A DNA stretch of 64,000 bases from Saccharopolyspora erythraea (GTDB lineage Bacteria; Actinomycetota; Actinomycetes; Mycobacteriales; Pseudonocardiaceae). Made by a program: the position numbers and the translations under genes. Numbering within the stretch: position 1 is the stretch's first letter; each line of letters starts with the position of its first letter. The notes below the pieces were generated by a model. That model saw nothing but the letters and a program-made list of their open reading frames with translations. It was not told the DNA's origin and did not search any database. This document shows, piece by piece, positions 16,340-23,510 of the stretch. Where the stretch lies: NCBI RefSeq assembly GCF_018141105.1, contig NZ_CP054839.1, positions 1,302,001-1,366,000 of the forward strand, written 5' to 3'.

Positions 16340-19186
16340 ATGTCTCGACGTCAGCGACTCGTGGCCGCGCTCAGCGCGGGGGCCGTCGTCGGTTCGCTGC
16401 TCATCGCCCCGGCCTCGACCGCGGAACCGGCGCCGCCGCCGGTCGAGGACTACTGCGGCGGTCAGTGCCACCACGTCCTGCCGCCGGGCCAGAACGGCAA
16501 CGCCACGCTGGTGGAACTGGCCGCGCACATGCTGTTCGGCACCCGGCCGAAGCACTCCGACGACCAGATCGGCAAGTACGAGTCGCTGGTCCCCGGCTAC
16601 CAGGAGCTGACGACCGGCACCATCGGCGAGTTCTTCAACGACAACTCCTTCGGCGTGCCCGAGGACCAGGTCGAGCGCCGCTACCAGCCGCGCTCCGACG
16701 TCACGATCGTCCGGGACAAGAAGGCGGGCATCCCGCACGTCTACGGCACCACCCGCGCGGGCACGGCTTTCGGTGCGGGCTTTTCGACCGCCGAGGACAA
16801 GCTGTTCCTGATGGACGTCATGCGCCGCGCGGGACGCGGGCAGGTCACGCCCTTCGCCGGTGGCGCGGAGGCGAACCGAGCGCTGGAGCAAGGCTTCTTC
16901 GCCACCTCTCCCTACACCGAGGAGGAGCTGTGGGCGCAGATCATCAACGTCTCGCAGCAGGGCGAACGCGGCAGGCAGGCGCTCGAAGACGCCTACGCCT
17001 ACCTGGAGGGCATCAACGCCTACATCGCGCAGTCCTACCACGGCCGGTACTTCCCCGGTGAGTACGTGGCCACCGGGCACGTCGACGCGATCACCAACGA
17101 GGGCGAGATCGAGCCGTTCCGGCCGACCGACCTCGTCGTGCTCGCCTCGCTGGTCGGCGCGCAGTTCGGCGGCGGTGGCGGCAACGAGGTGCAGAACGCC
17201 GTGGCGAAGATGGCGCTGCACGAGCGGTTCGGCCCGCAGCGCGGCGAGGAGGTGTGGCGCGCGTTCCGGGCGGAGAACGACCCGGAGGCCATCTCGACCG
17301 TCCATGATGGACGCAGCTTCCCGTACGCGGTGTCGCCGGAGAACCCGCAGGGCGTGGCGATGCCCGATCCCGGTTCGGTGACCGCCCAGCAGCTCGTGTT
17401 CGACGAGACCGGTTCGGCGACGCGCGACGAGCCCGACACCCAGCCCGACGCCGCCGCGAAACCGCCCGCGCAGGCAGGCGAGATCCGCGACCCGGCGGAG
17501 GCGCTGCGGGGCATCTTCGACGACGGCGTGGCGCCGGCGGACCTCTCGCGTCCCCGGGGTATGTCCAACGCGTTGATGGTCTCCGGGGCGCACACCGAGA
17601 GCGGCCACCCGGTGGCCGTTTTCGGGCCCCAGACCGGATACTTCGCGCCACAGCTGCTCACCCTGCAGGAGCTGCAGGGGCCCGGCATCTCGTCCAAGGG
17701 CGCGTCCTTCGCGGGGCTGAGCTTCTACACGCTGCTCGGCCGCGGTCAGGACTACTCCTGGAGCGCCACCACCGCGGCGCAGGACATCATCGACACCTAC
17801 GCCGTCGAGCTGTGCGAGCCGGGCGGCGGGCCGGTGACCAAGGAGTCGGACCACTACCTGTTCCGCGGCGAATGCCTGCCGATGCAGACCGTGGAGCGCA
17901 AGAACGAGTGGAAGCCGAACCTCGGCGACGACACCCCGGCCGGTTCCTACCGCCTGGTGTCGTTCCGAACCCGGTACGGGCCGGTGACGCATCGCGCGAC
18001 CATCGGCGGCAAGCCGGTCGCCTACACCACCGCCCGGTCGACGTTCATGCACGAGGTCGACTCGATCATCGGCTTCCAGAAGTTCAACGACCCGTCGGCG
18101 GTGAGCTCCGCGGAGTCCTTCCAGCGCGCCGCGCACGACGTCAACTACACCTTCAACTGGTTCTACGCCGACGCCGACGACACGGCGTACTTCAACTCCG
18201 GTGACAACCTCGTCCGTCCGGCCACTGTGGACCCGAGCATGCCGGTCGTCTCCGACCCCGCGTTCGAGTGGAAGGGCTGGGACGCGGCGACCAACAACGC
18301 CGACTACGCGCCCTTCGAGCAGCACCCGAACTCGGTGAACCAGGACTACTACATCAGCTGGAACAACAAGCAGGCCCCGGGAACCAGCGCGGCCAAGCTG
18401 GAGATGACCGCGGTGCAGCGCGGCGACCTGCTCGACGGCCGGGTGCGCGGCCTCATCGCCGGGGGCGGCAAGGTGGACCGGGTGAACCTCACCCAGGCGA
18501 TGGCCGACGCGGGCGTGACCGACCTCCGCGCCGAACGGGTGCTGCCGGACCTGCTGAGGGTGATCGACAGCGCCCCGGTCGACGACCCGGGGGCCGCGGC
18601 GCTCGTCGAGCAGCTCCGCGGCTGGGCGGCCGACGGCGGGAAGCGGACCGAGACGCAACCGGGCAGCCGGCAGTACGCGCACGCCGAGGCGATCGAGCTG
18701 ATGGACGCGTGGTGGCCGCTGCTGGTGCGCGGTCAGTTCGAGCCGGCGCTCGGCTCGGCCGCGTACCGGGCGCTCACCGACGTGATGGGCATCAACGAGT
18801 CACCTTCGGGCTGGCAGAACGGGAAGCCCGGGCTGCACTTCGGACAGGGCCACCAGGGGTCGGCGTTCCAGCACGGGTGGTTCGGCCAGGTGTCGAAGGA
18901 CATCCGCGGAGTCCTCGGCGACCCGGTCGAGGGCGGCTTCGGGCAGCCCCTCTGCGGCGGCGGCGACCTGTCGTCGTGCAGGCAGGTGCTGCTGGACACC
19001 CTGCAACAGGCCGCGGCGGTCCCGGCCGAGGAGACCTACCCGGGCGACGCCGACTGCGAGCCCGGCGACCAGTGGTGCGCGGACTCCCTCGTACACAACA
19101 AGATCGGTGGCATCAGCCAGGACAAGATCAGCTGGCAGAACCGCCCGACCTACCAGCAGGTGGTGGAGTTCCCCGCCCACCGCTGA
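16340..19186 (+). CDS. Secreted penicillin acylase family protein (Ntn-hydrolase)
   Basis: A 948-residue precursor of an Ntn-type amidase such as penicillin, aculeacin or acyl-homoserine-lactone acylase. A signal peptide (SRRQRLVAALSAGAVVGSLL, cleavage near Ala-Ser-Thr-Ala at about 28) precedes the alpha chain. The segment IVRDKKAGIPHVYGTTRAGTAFGAGFSTAEDKLFLMD is the classic start of the alpha subunit (only short parts quoted here are needed: IPHVYG and AEDKLFLMD). Ser409 in PRGMSNALMVSG is the expected autocatalytic nucleophile that begins the beta chain, followed by the oxyanion and Asn region. The length fits the family's larger members. It likely hydrolyses an amide outside the cell. No partner genes; a terminator follows. 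Confidence 0.9.
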   Translation: MSRRQRLVAALSAGAVVGSLLIAPASTAEPAPPPVEDYCGGQCHHVLPPGQNGNATLVELAAHMLFGTRPKHSDDQIGKYESLVPGYQELTTGTIGEFFNDNSFGVPEDQVERRYQPRSDVTIVRDKKAGIPHVYGTTRAGTAFGAGFSTAEDKLFLMDVMRRAGRGQVTPFAGGAEANRALEQGFFATSPYTEEELWAQIINVSQQGERGRQALEDAYAYLEGINAYIAQSYHGRYFPGEYVATGHVDAITNEGEIEPFRPTDLVVLASLVGAQFGGGGGNEVQNAVAKMALHERFGPQRGEEVWRAFRAENDPEAISTVHDGRSFPYAVSPENPQGVAMPDPGSVTAQQLVFDETGSATRDEPDTQPDAAAKPPAQAGEIRDPAEALRGIFDDGVAPADLSRPRGMSNALMVSGAHTESGHPVAVFGPQTGYFAPQLLTLQELQGPGISSKGASFAGLSFYTLLGRGQDYSWSATTAAQDIIDTYAVELCEPGGGPVTKESDHYLFRGECLPMQTVERKNEWKPNLGDDTPAGSYRLVSFRTRYGPVTHRATIGGKPVAYTTARSTFMHEVDSIIGFQKFNDPSAVSSAESFQRAAHDVNYTFNWFYADADDTAYFNSGDNLVRPATVDPSMPVVSDPAFEWKGWDAATNNADYAPFEQHPNSVNQDYYISWNNKQAPGTSAAKLEMTAVQRGDLLDGRVRGLIAGGGKVDRVNLTQAMADAGVTDLRAERVLPDLLRVIDSAPVDDPGAAALVEQLRGWAADGGKRTETQPGSRQYAHAEAIELMDAWWPLLVRGQFEPALGSAAYRALTDVMGINESPSGWQNGKPGLHFGQGHQGSAFQHGWFGQVSKDIRGVLGDPVEGGFGQPLCGGGDLSSCRQVLLDTLQQAAAVPAEETYPGDADCEPGDQWCADSLVHNKIGGISQDKISWQNRPTYQQVVEFPAHR

Positions 19187-19197
19187 CCCGCACCCGA

Positions 19198-19235
19198 GCG
19201 GCGCCCCCTGCTTCCCCGGAGGCCGGGGGCGCCGC
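19198..19235 (+). terminator. Terminator after the acylase gene
   Basis: GCGGCGCCCCC (19198-19208) is perfectly inverted at 19225-19235, starting 12 nt past the stop codon. It is a strong GC-rich stem without a U-tract. Confidence 0.65.
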
Positions 19236-19454
19236 CCGTTCTCGCGGATCGGAAGTGCGTTGGGCCATATGGGTGGCAGCGGTGAGGGGTGGGTGCGAAC
19301 TCACCTGATCCGCCCCCTGCGCGCGGTCGGCTGGCTAGGCTCCGCGACCGGAGATCAACATGCGAACTGGATCCCCGCTGTCGCCAGCGAAGGTGAGCGC
19401 GGGGCGGTGTGATGCGGCAACGCGTCACCGGCTGGTGCATGCACTGGGGAAGGA

Positions 19455-20011
19455 ATGGACAAGACCGATCTCGAGCGGTTCCTCGGCAAGCCCAGGACGT
19501 CTCGTGGATGCGGGACGCGATGCACGCACTCGACACCGCACTGGCGGAGCAGCGGTTCGTGATGCGCTCCCGGAACGGCGCCGCGCAGGCCGAAGTGGAC
19601 GGCAACGGCGGTCTGATCGACGTCAAGGTCGATGACCGCGCGTTGCACAGCGGGCATCCGGAGATCGTCGGTCCGGCGATCGTCGAGGCCATCGGTGCCG
19701 CTCGCGCGCAGGCGGCGGACGCCGCCCTCGGTCAGTTGCGCGACGCGGCAGCAGGTCCGGGCTCGGCCGCCGGACCCGGCGCCGTTGGGGCGCAGCCAGG
19801 TCCGCGTGGCCCGATGCCGCAAGAGCGGGCACCGCAACCCGGGGCCCCTGGACACCCGACGACGCGCTACCCCGCCGCCGCCCGCCCCGCAGCTGCCGGG
19901 CGCCCGCAGGACGAGGGCACGTCGCTGCGCCCCCACCGCGGTGTTTCGGTGCGGCGCGACCCGGACGACCTGGAGAACGAGGTACCTCTCTTCGGCGGTC
20001 TTCAGGAGTAG
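19455..20011 (+). CDS. YbaB/EbfC-family protein of a WXG100 cassette, apparent 5' frameshift
   Basis: From ATG 19508 the open frame encodes a YbaB-like domain (WMRDAMHALDTALAEQRF...NGAAQAEVDGNGGLIDVKVDDRAL...GPAIVEAIGAARAQAADAA). A disordered Pro/Ala/Arg tail ends NEVPLFGGLQE. The best ribosome site (GGGGAAGGA) belongs to ATG 19455, whose frame reads MDKTDLERFLGKP and then leaves the YbaB frame at a CCC run (19491-19493). Adding one C would give ...GKPQDVSWMRDAM in a single frame. So either one base is missing in this sequence or the gene is damaged; translation from 19508 is the fallback. Proteins like this accompany WXG100/ESX-type genes in actinomycetes, though their exact task there is not known. 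Confidence 0.7.
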
Positions 20012-20022
20012 GGGACGCGAAC

Positions 20023-20337
20023 GTGGACATGTACAACGCGCTGCACGCGCTTGCCGAGCAGATCGACTCCGACGTCGAGGAGATCAGGAATGCCGCGAGC
20101 GACGCCGGGCGCCAGCACACCAGGATTCCCATCCCGGGTGGTTTGGGGACGGTGACAGTCCAGGGCGGCGGCCAGCTCGTCTCGGTGGACATCGACAGGC
20201 GGGGAGTCGGCGGCACCAACGGTGCTTCCCTCGGACGCCAGGTGGTGCTCGCCATTCGCGAGGCGGAGGCCCGGGCCAAGAGCGCGACGCAGGAACAGCT
20301 CAACGCGGCGAAACCGCCGCCCGAGCACTACGCCTGA
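20023..20337 (+). CDS. YbaB/EbfC-family DNA-binding-like protein
   Basis: A 104-residue protein with the YbaB fold: an N-terminal helix (MYNALHALAEQIDSDVEEIRNAASDAG), a beta-sheet centre (GTVTVQGGGQLVSVDIDRRGV) and a long C-terminal helix (ASLGRQVVLAIREAEARAKSATQEQLNAA). It starts at GTG 20023 (or ATG 20029) 11 nt after the preceding YbaB-like gene and is followed 33 nt later by the WXG100-like gene. It is part of the same operon-like cassette. E. coli YbaB binds DNA as a dimer; the paired YbaB proteins beside WXG100 genes are of unknown function. Confidence 0.8.
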   Translation: MDMYNALHALAEQIDSDVEEIRNAASDAGRQHTRIPIPGGLGTVTVQGGGQLVSVDIDRRGVGGTNGASLGRQVVLAIREAEARAKSATQEQLNAAKPPPEHYA

Positions 20338-20370
20338 CGGCTCGTGCCGGAAAGCGAGGGGAGCTGAACC

Positions 20371-20809
20371 GTGGGCGAGCAGTTCAAGGTGGTACCGGAG
20401 GCCCTCCGGCGCGCCCAGATGGCGTTCGACTACGCGCAGCAGGAGTGGGGCATCCTCGCCGAGAACATGCGCTCGGAATGGTTGATGGGGGCTCAAGGCG
20501 CCGTACCCGGAGGAGGCCGAGCGGGAGATCAGGAAGGCCGCCGAGATCGTCATCCGGCTCACGCCTTTCGGTAGCGTGGGCCTGGAGGCGCTCAGGGTTC
20601 TCGAAATCATCAACAAACAGCTGTTCGGGGATGCGGAGAAGGCCAGGCTCCTCGCCGACGAGTGGGCCGAGCGGTCGACGATGGAGAATTCACGTGTGGC
20701 GGTCCAGGACGCCAAGAACAACCTCGCGGGGCTCTGGGAAGGACCGGCGTTCGCCCAGTTCGACCGCTACGCGAGCAACATGGTCTCGATCCTCGACACC
20801 AACCACTGA
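20371..20809 (+). pseudogene. WXG100-like protein, split by a one-base frameshift
   Basis: Two abutting frames make one protein. The first (GTG 20371, after GAGGGGAGC) reads GEQFKVVPEALRRAQMAFDYAQQEWGILAENMRSEWLMG and then becomes Gly/Arg-rich nonsense. The second frame, read upstream of 20576, continues APYPEEAEREIRKAAEIVIRL...VLEIINKQLFGDAEKARLLAD. It ends with the motif GLWEGPAFAQFDRYASNMVSIL, a WxG turn between helices. Removing one G from the G-run at 20487-20491 joins them as WLMGLKAPYPEEAE, about 145 residues. The protein would be a helical-hairpin substrate or adaptor of type VII-like secretion. Whether this is decay or a sequencing error cannot be settled from the window. Confidence 0.75.
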
Positions 20810-20812
20810 GTC

Positions 20813-20938
20813 ATGAAGGAGATGGGCACCCTGCTCGCCGGGTTCATTCGCACCGTGTTCAACAGCTACGCCAGTGCGTTGACCTTCATGGGCCAATGCG
20901 CGGGTGAGCTGGTGGGAATCGGTGTGTCGGCGCGCTGA
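20813..20938 (+). CDS. Small amphipathic/hydrophobic protein (41 aa), possible WXG100 gene remnant
   Basis: The frame reads KEMGTLLAGFIRTVFNSYASALTFMGQCAGELVGIGV and ends TGATG, overlapping the next small frame. It lies in the same frame as the second half of the WXG100-like gene, separated only by its TGA stop (20807-20809) and one codon. The composition resembles the long C-terminal helix of longer WXG proteins. It may therefore be the continuation of that gene beyond an in-frame stop, rather than a gene of its own. No independent ribosome site is convincing. Confidence 0.4.
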   Translation: MKEMGTLLAGFIRTVFNSYASALTFMGQCAGELVGIGVSAR

Positions 20939-21093
20939 TGAGGGTTCCAGGCGTGAACATCGTCGCGGTGGCCGACATCATCATCCGTGCGGTCGACGCG
21001 CTCTCGTCCTTCGTCTCGAACGTGACGAGCATGCCTGGCGGCGAGGTCGGGCACACGTCCAGCTGGGTCGTCGTGAACCGGAATCCGAAATGA
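20938..21093 (+). CDS. Small hydrophobic protein (51 aa), possible WXG100 gene remnant
   Basis: ATG 20938 overlaps the stop of the preceding small frame by one base, and its stop overlaps the ATG of the lipoprotein gene (21090). It reads GVNIVAVADIIIRAVDALSSFVSNVTSM, then a polar tail GHTSSWVVVNRNPK. Read upstream in the same frame, the preceding bases give VGAL ahead of the Met, which would extend the previous helix smoothly. So the two small frames may be one gene broken by a further shift near 20920-20935. Tight coupling to the lipoprotein gene supports some translation here. Confidence 0.45.
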   Translation: MRVPGVNIVAVADIIIRAVDALSSFVSNVTSMPGGEVGHTSSWVVVNRNPK

Positions 21094-21692
21094 CGCGTTC
21101 GATGCGGATGGTGGACCGAGTCGTGAAGGTTCTCAAGAACGGTTGCATCGTCCTTTCCGTGCTCCTCGTCGCCGGTTGTGGCGGCTGGGTTGCAGGGGGC
21201 TCCGAATCCCAGAGCGGTCCGCGTATCGGCGTGCCGCTGGAGATCACGATGCCGCGGGCGTCGGCGTGCGATCTGCTGACCGGCGACCAGTTGCCGGCGC
21301 TCGGGCTACAGGACCCGCGGCCCACCTTCGCCGCTGGGGGATGCGCCGTGCGCAGTGGAGACGGCGAGCGCTCCCTGGAGATCGACATGACCGAGGACGG
21401 CGACCACGTGAGCCCCAAGCCGCTCGGCGAGCTCTACGCGAGTCACAAGACCATGCCCTACCTGTACTTCGATCCTGTGCGGGTGCGTGGATACCCGGCA
21501 GTGCTGAATTCCCGGATCCAGCAGCGGAGTCCGTTCGCGTGCACGGTCACCGTCGGTACGGCCACGGACTCGTCGTTCGAGATCGACTACTGGACCGCTG
21601 GTGCCGGTGAGGCGACTTCCCCAGACGCGTGCGCCATGGTGCAGCGGGCGGCGGAAACGGTCATCGACAACGTCAAGGCGGGGAAGGTCTAG
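21090..21692 (+). CDS. DUF3558-type lipoprotein
   Basis: A 200-residue exported lipoprotein. A basic head and a hydrophobic stretch end in the lipobox LLVAGC (Cys at about 32), giving a lipid-anchored surface protein. The mature part begins with a linker, then SACDLLTGDQLPALGLQDPRPTF...GGCAVRSGD, the pattern of DUF3558 proteins. Its paired cysteines include ACDLL, GCAV, FACTV and DACAM. Proteins of this family occur in actinomycetes beside ESX/WXG100 genes and may serve as surface partners. It is translationally coupled to the small frame upstream. Its stop codon overlaps the stop of the convergent TetR gene (21689-21692). Confidence 0.8.
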   Translation: MTRSMRMVDRVVKVLKNGCIVLSVLLVAGCGGWVAGGSESQSGPRIGVPLEITMPRASACDLLTGDQLPALGLQDPRPTFAAGGCAVRSGDGERSLEIDMTEDGDHVSPKPLGELYASHKTMPYLYFDPVRVRGYPAVLNSRIQQRSPFACTVTVGTATDSSFEIDYWTAGAGEATSPDACAMVQRAAETVIDNVKAGKV

Positions 21693-22309
21693 CGGCCGTC
21701 GGGGGCGACAGCTCGCCGGGCGGTGGACACCAGTGCCAGCGCCGTCGCGCGGTCGATGGGCTCGCCGGTGATCAGCCAGCGGTAGACCAGAGGTCCGAAG
21801 ACGAGGTCTCGGACGGTGCCGGCGGGCACGTCCCCGCGGATGGTGCCTTCGCGCCTCCCGCGTTCGACGATGTCGGTGATCACCGCGTCGCGCGGCTGGA
21901 GGTAGTGCTCCCGCAGCGGGTTCCCGAGCTCCGGGCGGCGCCCGCACTCGGCGTGCACGCCGAGGACCACGCTGCCAAGCGGGGAGTTCGACACCTCCGT
22001 CACGAAGCCGACCGCCAGCTCGCAGAGATCTCCGGCGGCGTCGCCCGTCTCCGGGGCGGACAGCGGCGGCACGGAGTGGATGAGCGCGTGGACGGCCAGG
22101 TCCTCCTTGGTCGGCCAGCGCCGGTACACCGTCGGCCTGCCGACTCCCGCTCTGGACGCGACGGCCTCGACGGTGAGCTGCCCGAAGCCGTGCTCGGCCA
22201 GCAGGTCTACGGCGGCGGCCAGCACGGCCCGGTCCACCTCGGCGTTGCGCGGACGACCTCGCCCGCGTCCCTGGCGGGACCCCGCCTCGCTCTTGTGTTC
22301 GTCGCTCAC
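21689..22309 (-). CDS. TetR-family transcriptional regulator
   Basis: A 206-residue repressor-type protein. A basic head (GRGRGRPRNAEVDRAVL) precedes the helix-turn-helix AEHGFGQLTVEAVASRAGVGRPTVYRRWPTK (quoted in parts: LTVEAVASRAGV, PTVYRRWP). The all-helical ligand/dimer domain has the TetR_C_33-like end DLVFGPLVYRWLITGEPID. The start GTG at 22309 is chosen because the head matches family members; the frame stays open upstream through the divergent gene. It is divergent from the HXXEE gene, and a near-perfect palindrome lies between them. It very likely represses that gene and itself. Confidence 0.9.
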   Translation of the reverse strand: MSDEHKSEAGSRQGRGRGRPRNAEVDRAVLAAAVDLLAEHGFGQLTVEAVASRAGVGRPTVYRRWPTKEDLAVHALIHSVPPLSAPETGDAAGDLCELAVGFVTEVSNSPLGSVVLGVHAECGRRPELGNPLREHYLQPRDAVITDIVERGRREGTIRGDVPAGTVRDLVFGPLVYRWLITGEPIDRATALALVSTARRAVAPDGR

Positions 22310-22323
22310 CAGGACGATGATAT

Positions 22324-22346
22324 TTTCGGTACATAATGTAACGAAA
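22324..22346. promoter_or_regulatory. 23-bp palindromic operator for the divergent TetR regulator
   Basis: The half-sites TTTCGnTACAT and ATGTAnCGAAA flank a single central base, with ten of eleven positions paired. It lies 15 nt from the TetR start and 13 nt from the HXXEE start, in the only A/T-rich patch of the intergenic region. This is the expected position and shape for a TetR operator that blocks both promoters. Confidence 0.75.
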
Positions 22347-22358
22347 TTGGAGGCGGCA

Positions 22359-22985
22359 GTGGTGGGGAATCCGGTGTCCTGGGGGCTGTTCCTGGCCTGG
22401 CTGGCCAACGACGTCGAGGAGTGGTTCACGATGTCGAGCTGGTCGAAGCGCAATGCGCAGCGGCGCGGGGAGAGTGCGACCGTTTGGGAAGGCGAAGCCG
22501 CCGTGGACGGCGCGGGTAACGCCAACGAAAGCGAAGCCGCGAACCCCGGCGGCACGACCACCGGGAGCGGAGTGCCGGTGTGGCTGCGCCAGGAGGTCTC
22601 GCAGGCCCACGCCCGCACCGCGATCGTGCTGATGGGCGCGGTGATCCTCGCCGCGTCGGCTCGTGGTGCGCGCACGGGCGGCCGGTCACCGTTCTTCCAG
22701 TCCGCGCTGTTCGGCTTCGGTGTCCACGGCGTCGGCCACCTCGCGCTCACCGCGCTGCACCGCGGCTACACGCCCGGTGTCGCCACCGCGCCCACGATCG
22801 TGCTCCCGTACTCGCTGTGGGCGTGGCGGCGGCTCGGCCGCGCCGGCGTGCGGCGTGACGACACCCGCACCTGGGTGAGCGGCGCCGTGATGCTCCCGCT
22901 GACGCTCGGGGGCGTGCACGGCGCGGCCCACCTGCTCACGAGGTGGGCTGCGAAGCGACGGGCGGTGCGTACTTCAGCGGCGTGA
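22359..22985 (+). CDS. HXXEE-domain membrane protein
   Basis: A 208-residue predicted membrane protein. The family motif appears as NDVEEWFTM near the N-terminus, with Asn in place of the first His of HxxEE. A polar, low-complexity Gly/Ala/Glu/Asn insert (about residues 35-75) is followed by three or four hydrophobic segments. They include the conserved FGVHGVGHLALTALHRGYTPGV and HGAAHLL, whose histidines may form a metal site. GTG 22359 follows TTGGAGGCG. It is divergent from and probably repressed by the TetR protein. Its last 50 nt overlap the convergent cupin gene. HXXEE proteins have no established biochemical activity. Confidence 0.75.
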   Translation: MVGNPVSWGLFLAWLANDVEEWFTMSSWSKRNAQRRGESATVWEGEAAVDGAGNANESEAANPGGTTTGSGVPVWLRQEVSQAHARTAIVLMGAVILAASARGARTGGRSPFFQSALFGFGVHGVGHLALTALHRGYTPGVATAPTIVLPYSLWAWRRLGRAGVRRDDTRTWVSGAVMLPLTLGGVHGAAHLLTRWAAKRRAVRTSAA

Positions 22986-23475
22986 GCTGCTCGATGTCGT
23001 AGCGCCGCCGCAGGTCTTCCACCGCGCCGTGGTCCACCCCGCCCGGTGCTTCGAGGATCTCCATCAGCTCCTCGAAGTACCGCTCGTGGTGCGTCGGCGG
23101 CGAGGACTGGAAGAACATCTTCGCCGGTGCGCCGCTGGAGTTCGCGAAGGCGTGCGGGCAGCCGGGCGGGACGAACATGACGCTGCCCGGCCCGGCCCGC
23201 AGCACCCGCTGCCCCGTGTCGCTCTCCCACTCCCGCCAGTTTTCGCCGCCACGTGTCACCGGCTCGAACGCCAGCAGGTCGAGCTCGCCGTCGAGCACGT
23301 AGAACAGCTCCTCACTGCGGGTGTGCACGTGCGCGCCGACGTCGAAGCCGGGCGGGACGACGACCTCGAAGCTCGACGCCGCCCGCGAGTGCTCGCCGGT
23401 GACCTTGAAGGTGACGTCCTGCGCCCCGGTGACGAGCCGCCTGCCGCTGCCCGGGGGCAGCATGAGTCCGGTCAT
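22936..23475 (-). CDS. Cupin-domain protein of the rppA pigment operon
   Basis: A 179-residue single-domain cupin. Cupin motif 1 appears as PPGFDVGAHVHTRSEELFYVLDGELDLLAF (HxH, Glu) and motif 2 as PGSVMFVPPGCPHAFANSS (His), which together make the metal site. ATG 23475 follows GGAGGACCC. It is the last gene of rppA-P450-cupin and lies 35 nt after the P450. In Streptomyces, a cupin beside rppA (MomA) oxidises 1,3,6,8-tetrahydroxynaphthalene to flaviolin. By context I infer the same role here, with oxidation to the quinone or a related step in diffusible brown-red pigment formation. Confidence 0.85.
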   Translation of the reverse strand: MTGLMLPPGSGRRLVTGAQDVTFKVTGEHSRAASSFEVVVPPGFDVGAHVHTRSEELFYVLDGELDLLAFEPVTRGGENWREWESDTGQRVLRAGPGSVMFVPPGCPHAFANSSGAPAKMFFQSSPPTHHERYFEELMEILEAPGGVDHGAVEDLRRRYDIEQLTPLKYAPPVASQPTS

Positions 23476-23510
23476 GGGTTCGGGTCCTCCTGCACTCGGG
23501 CCGGCTCGGG

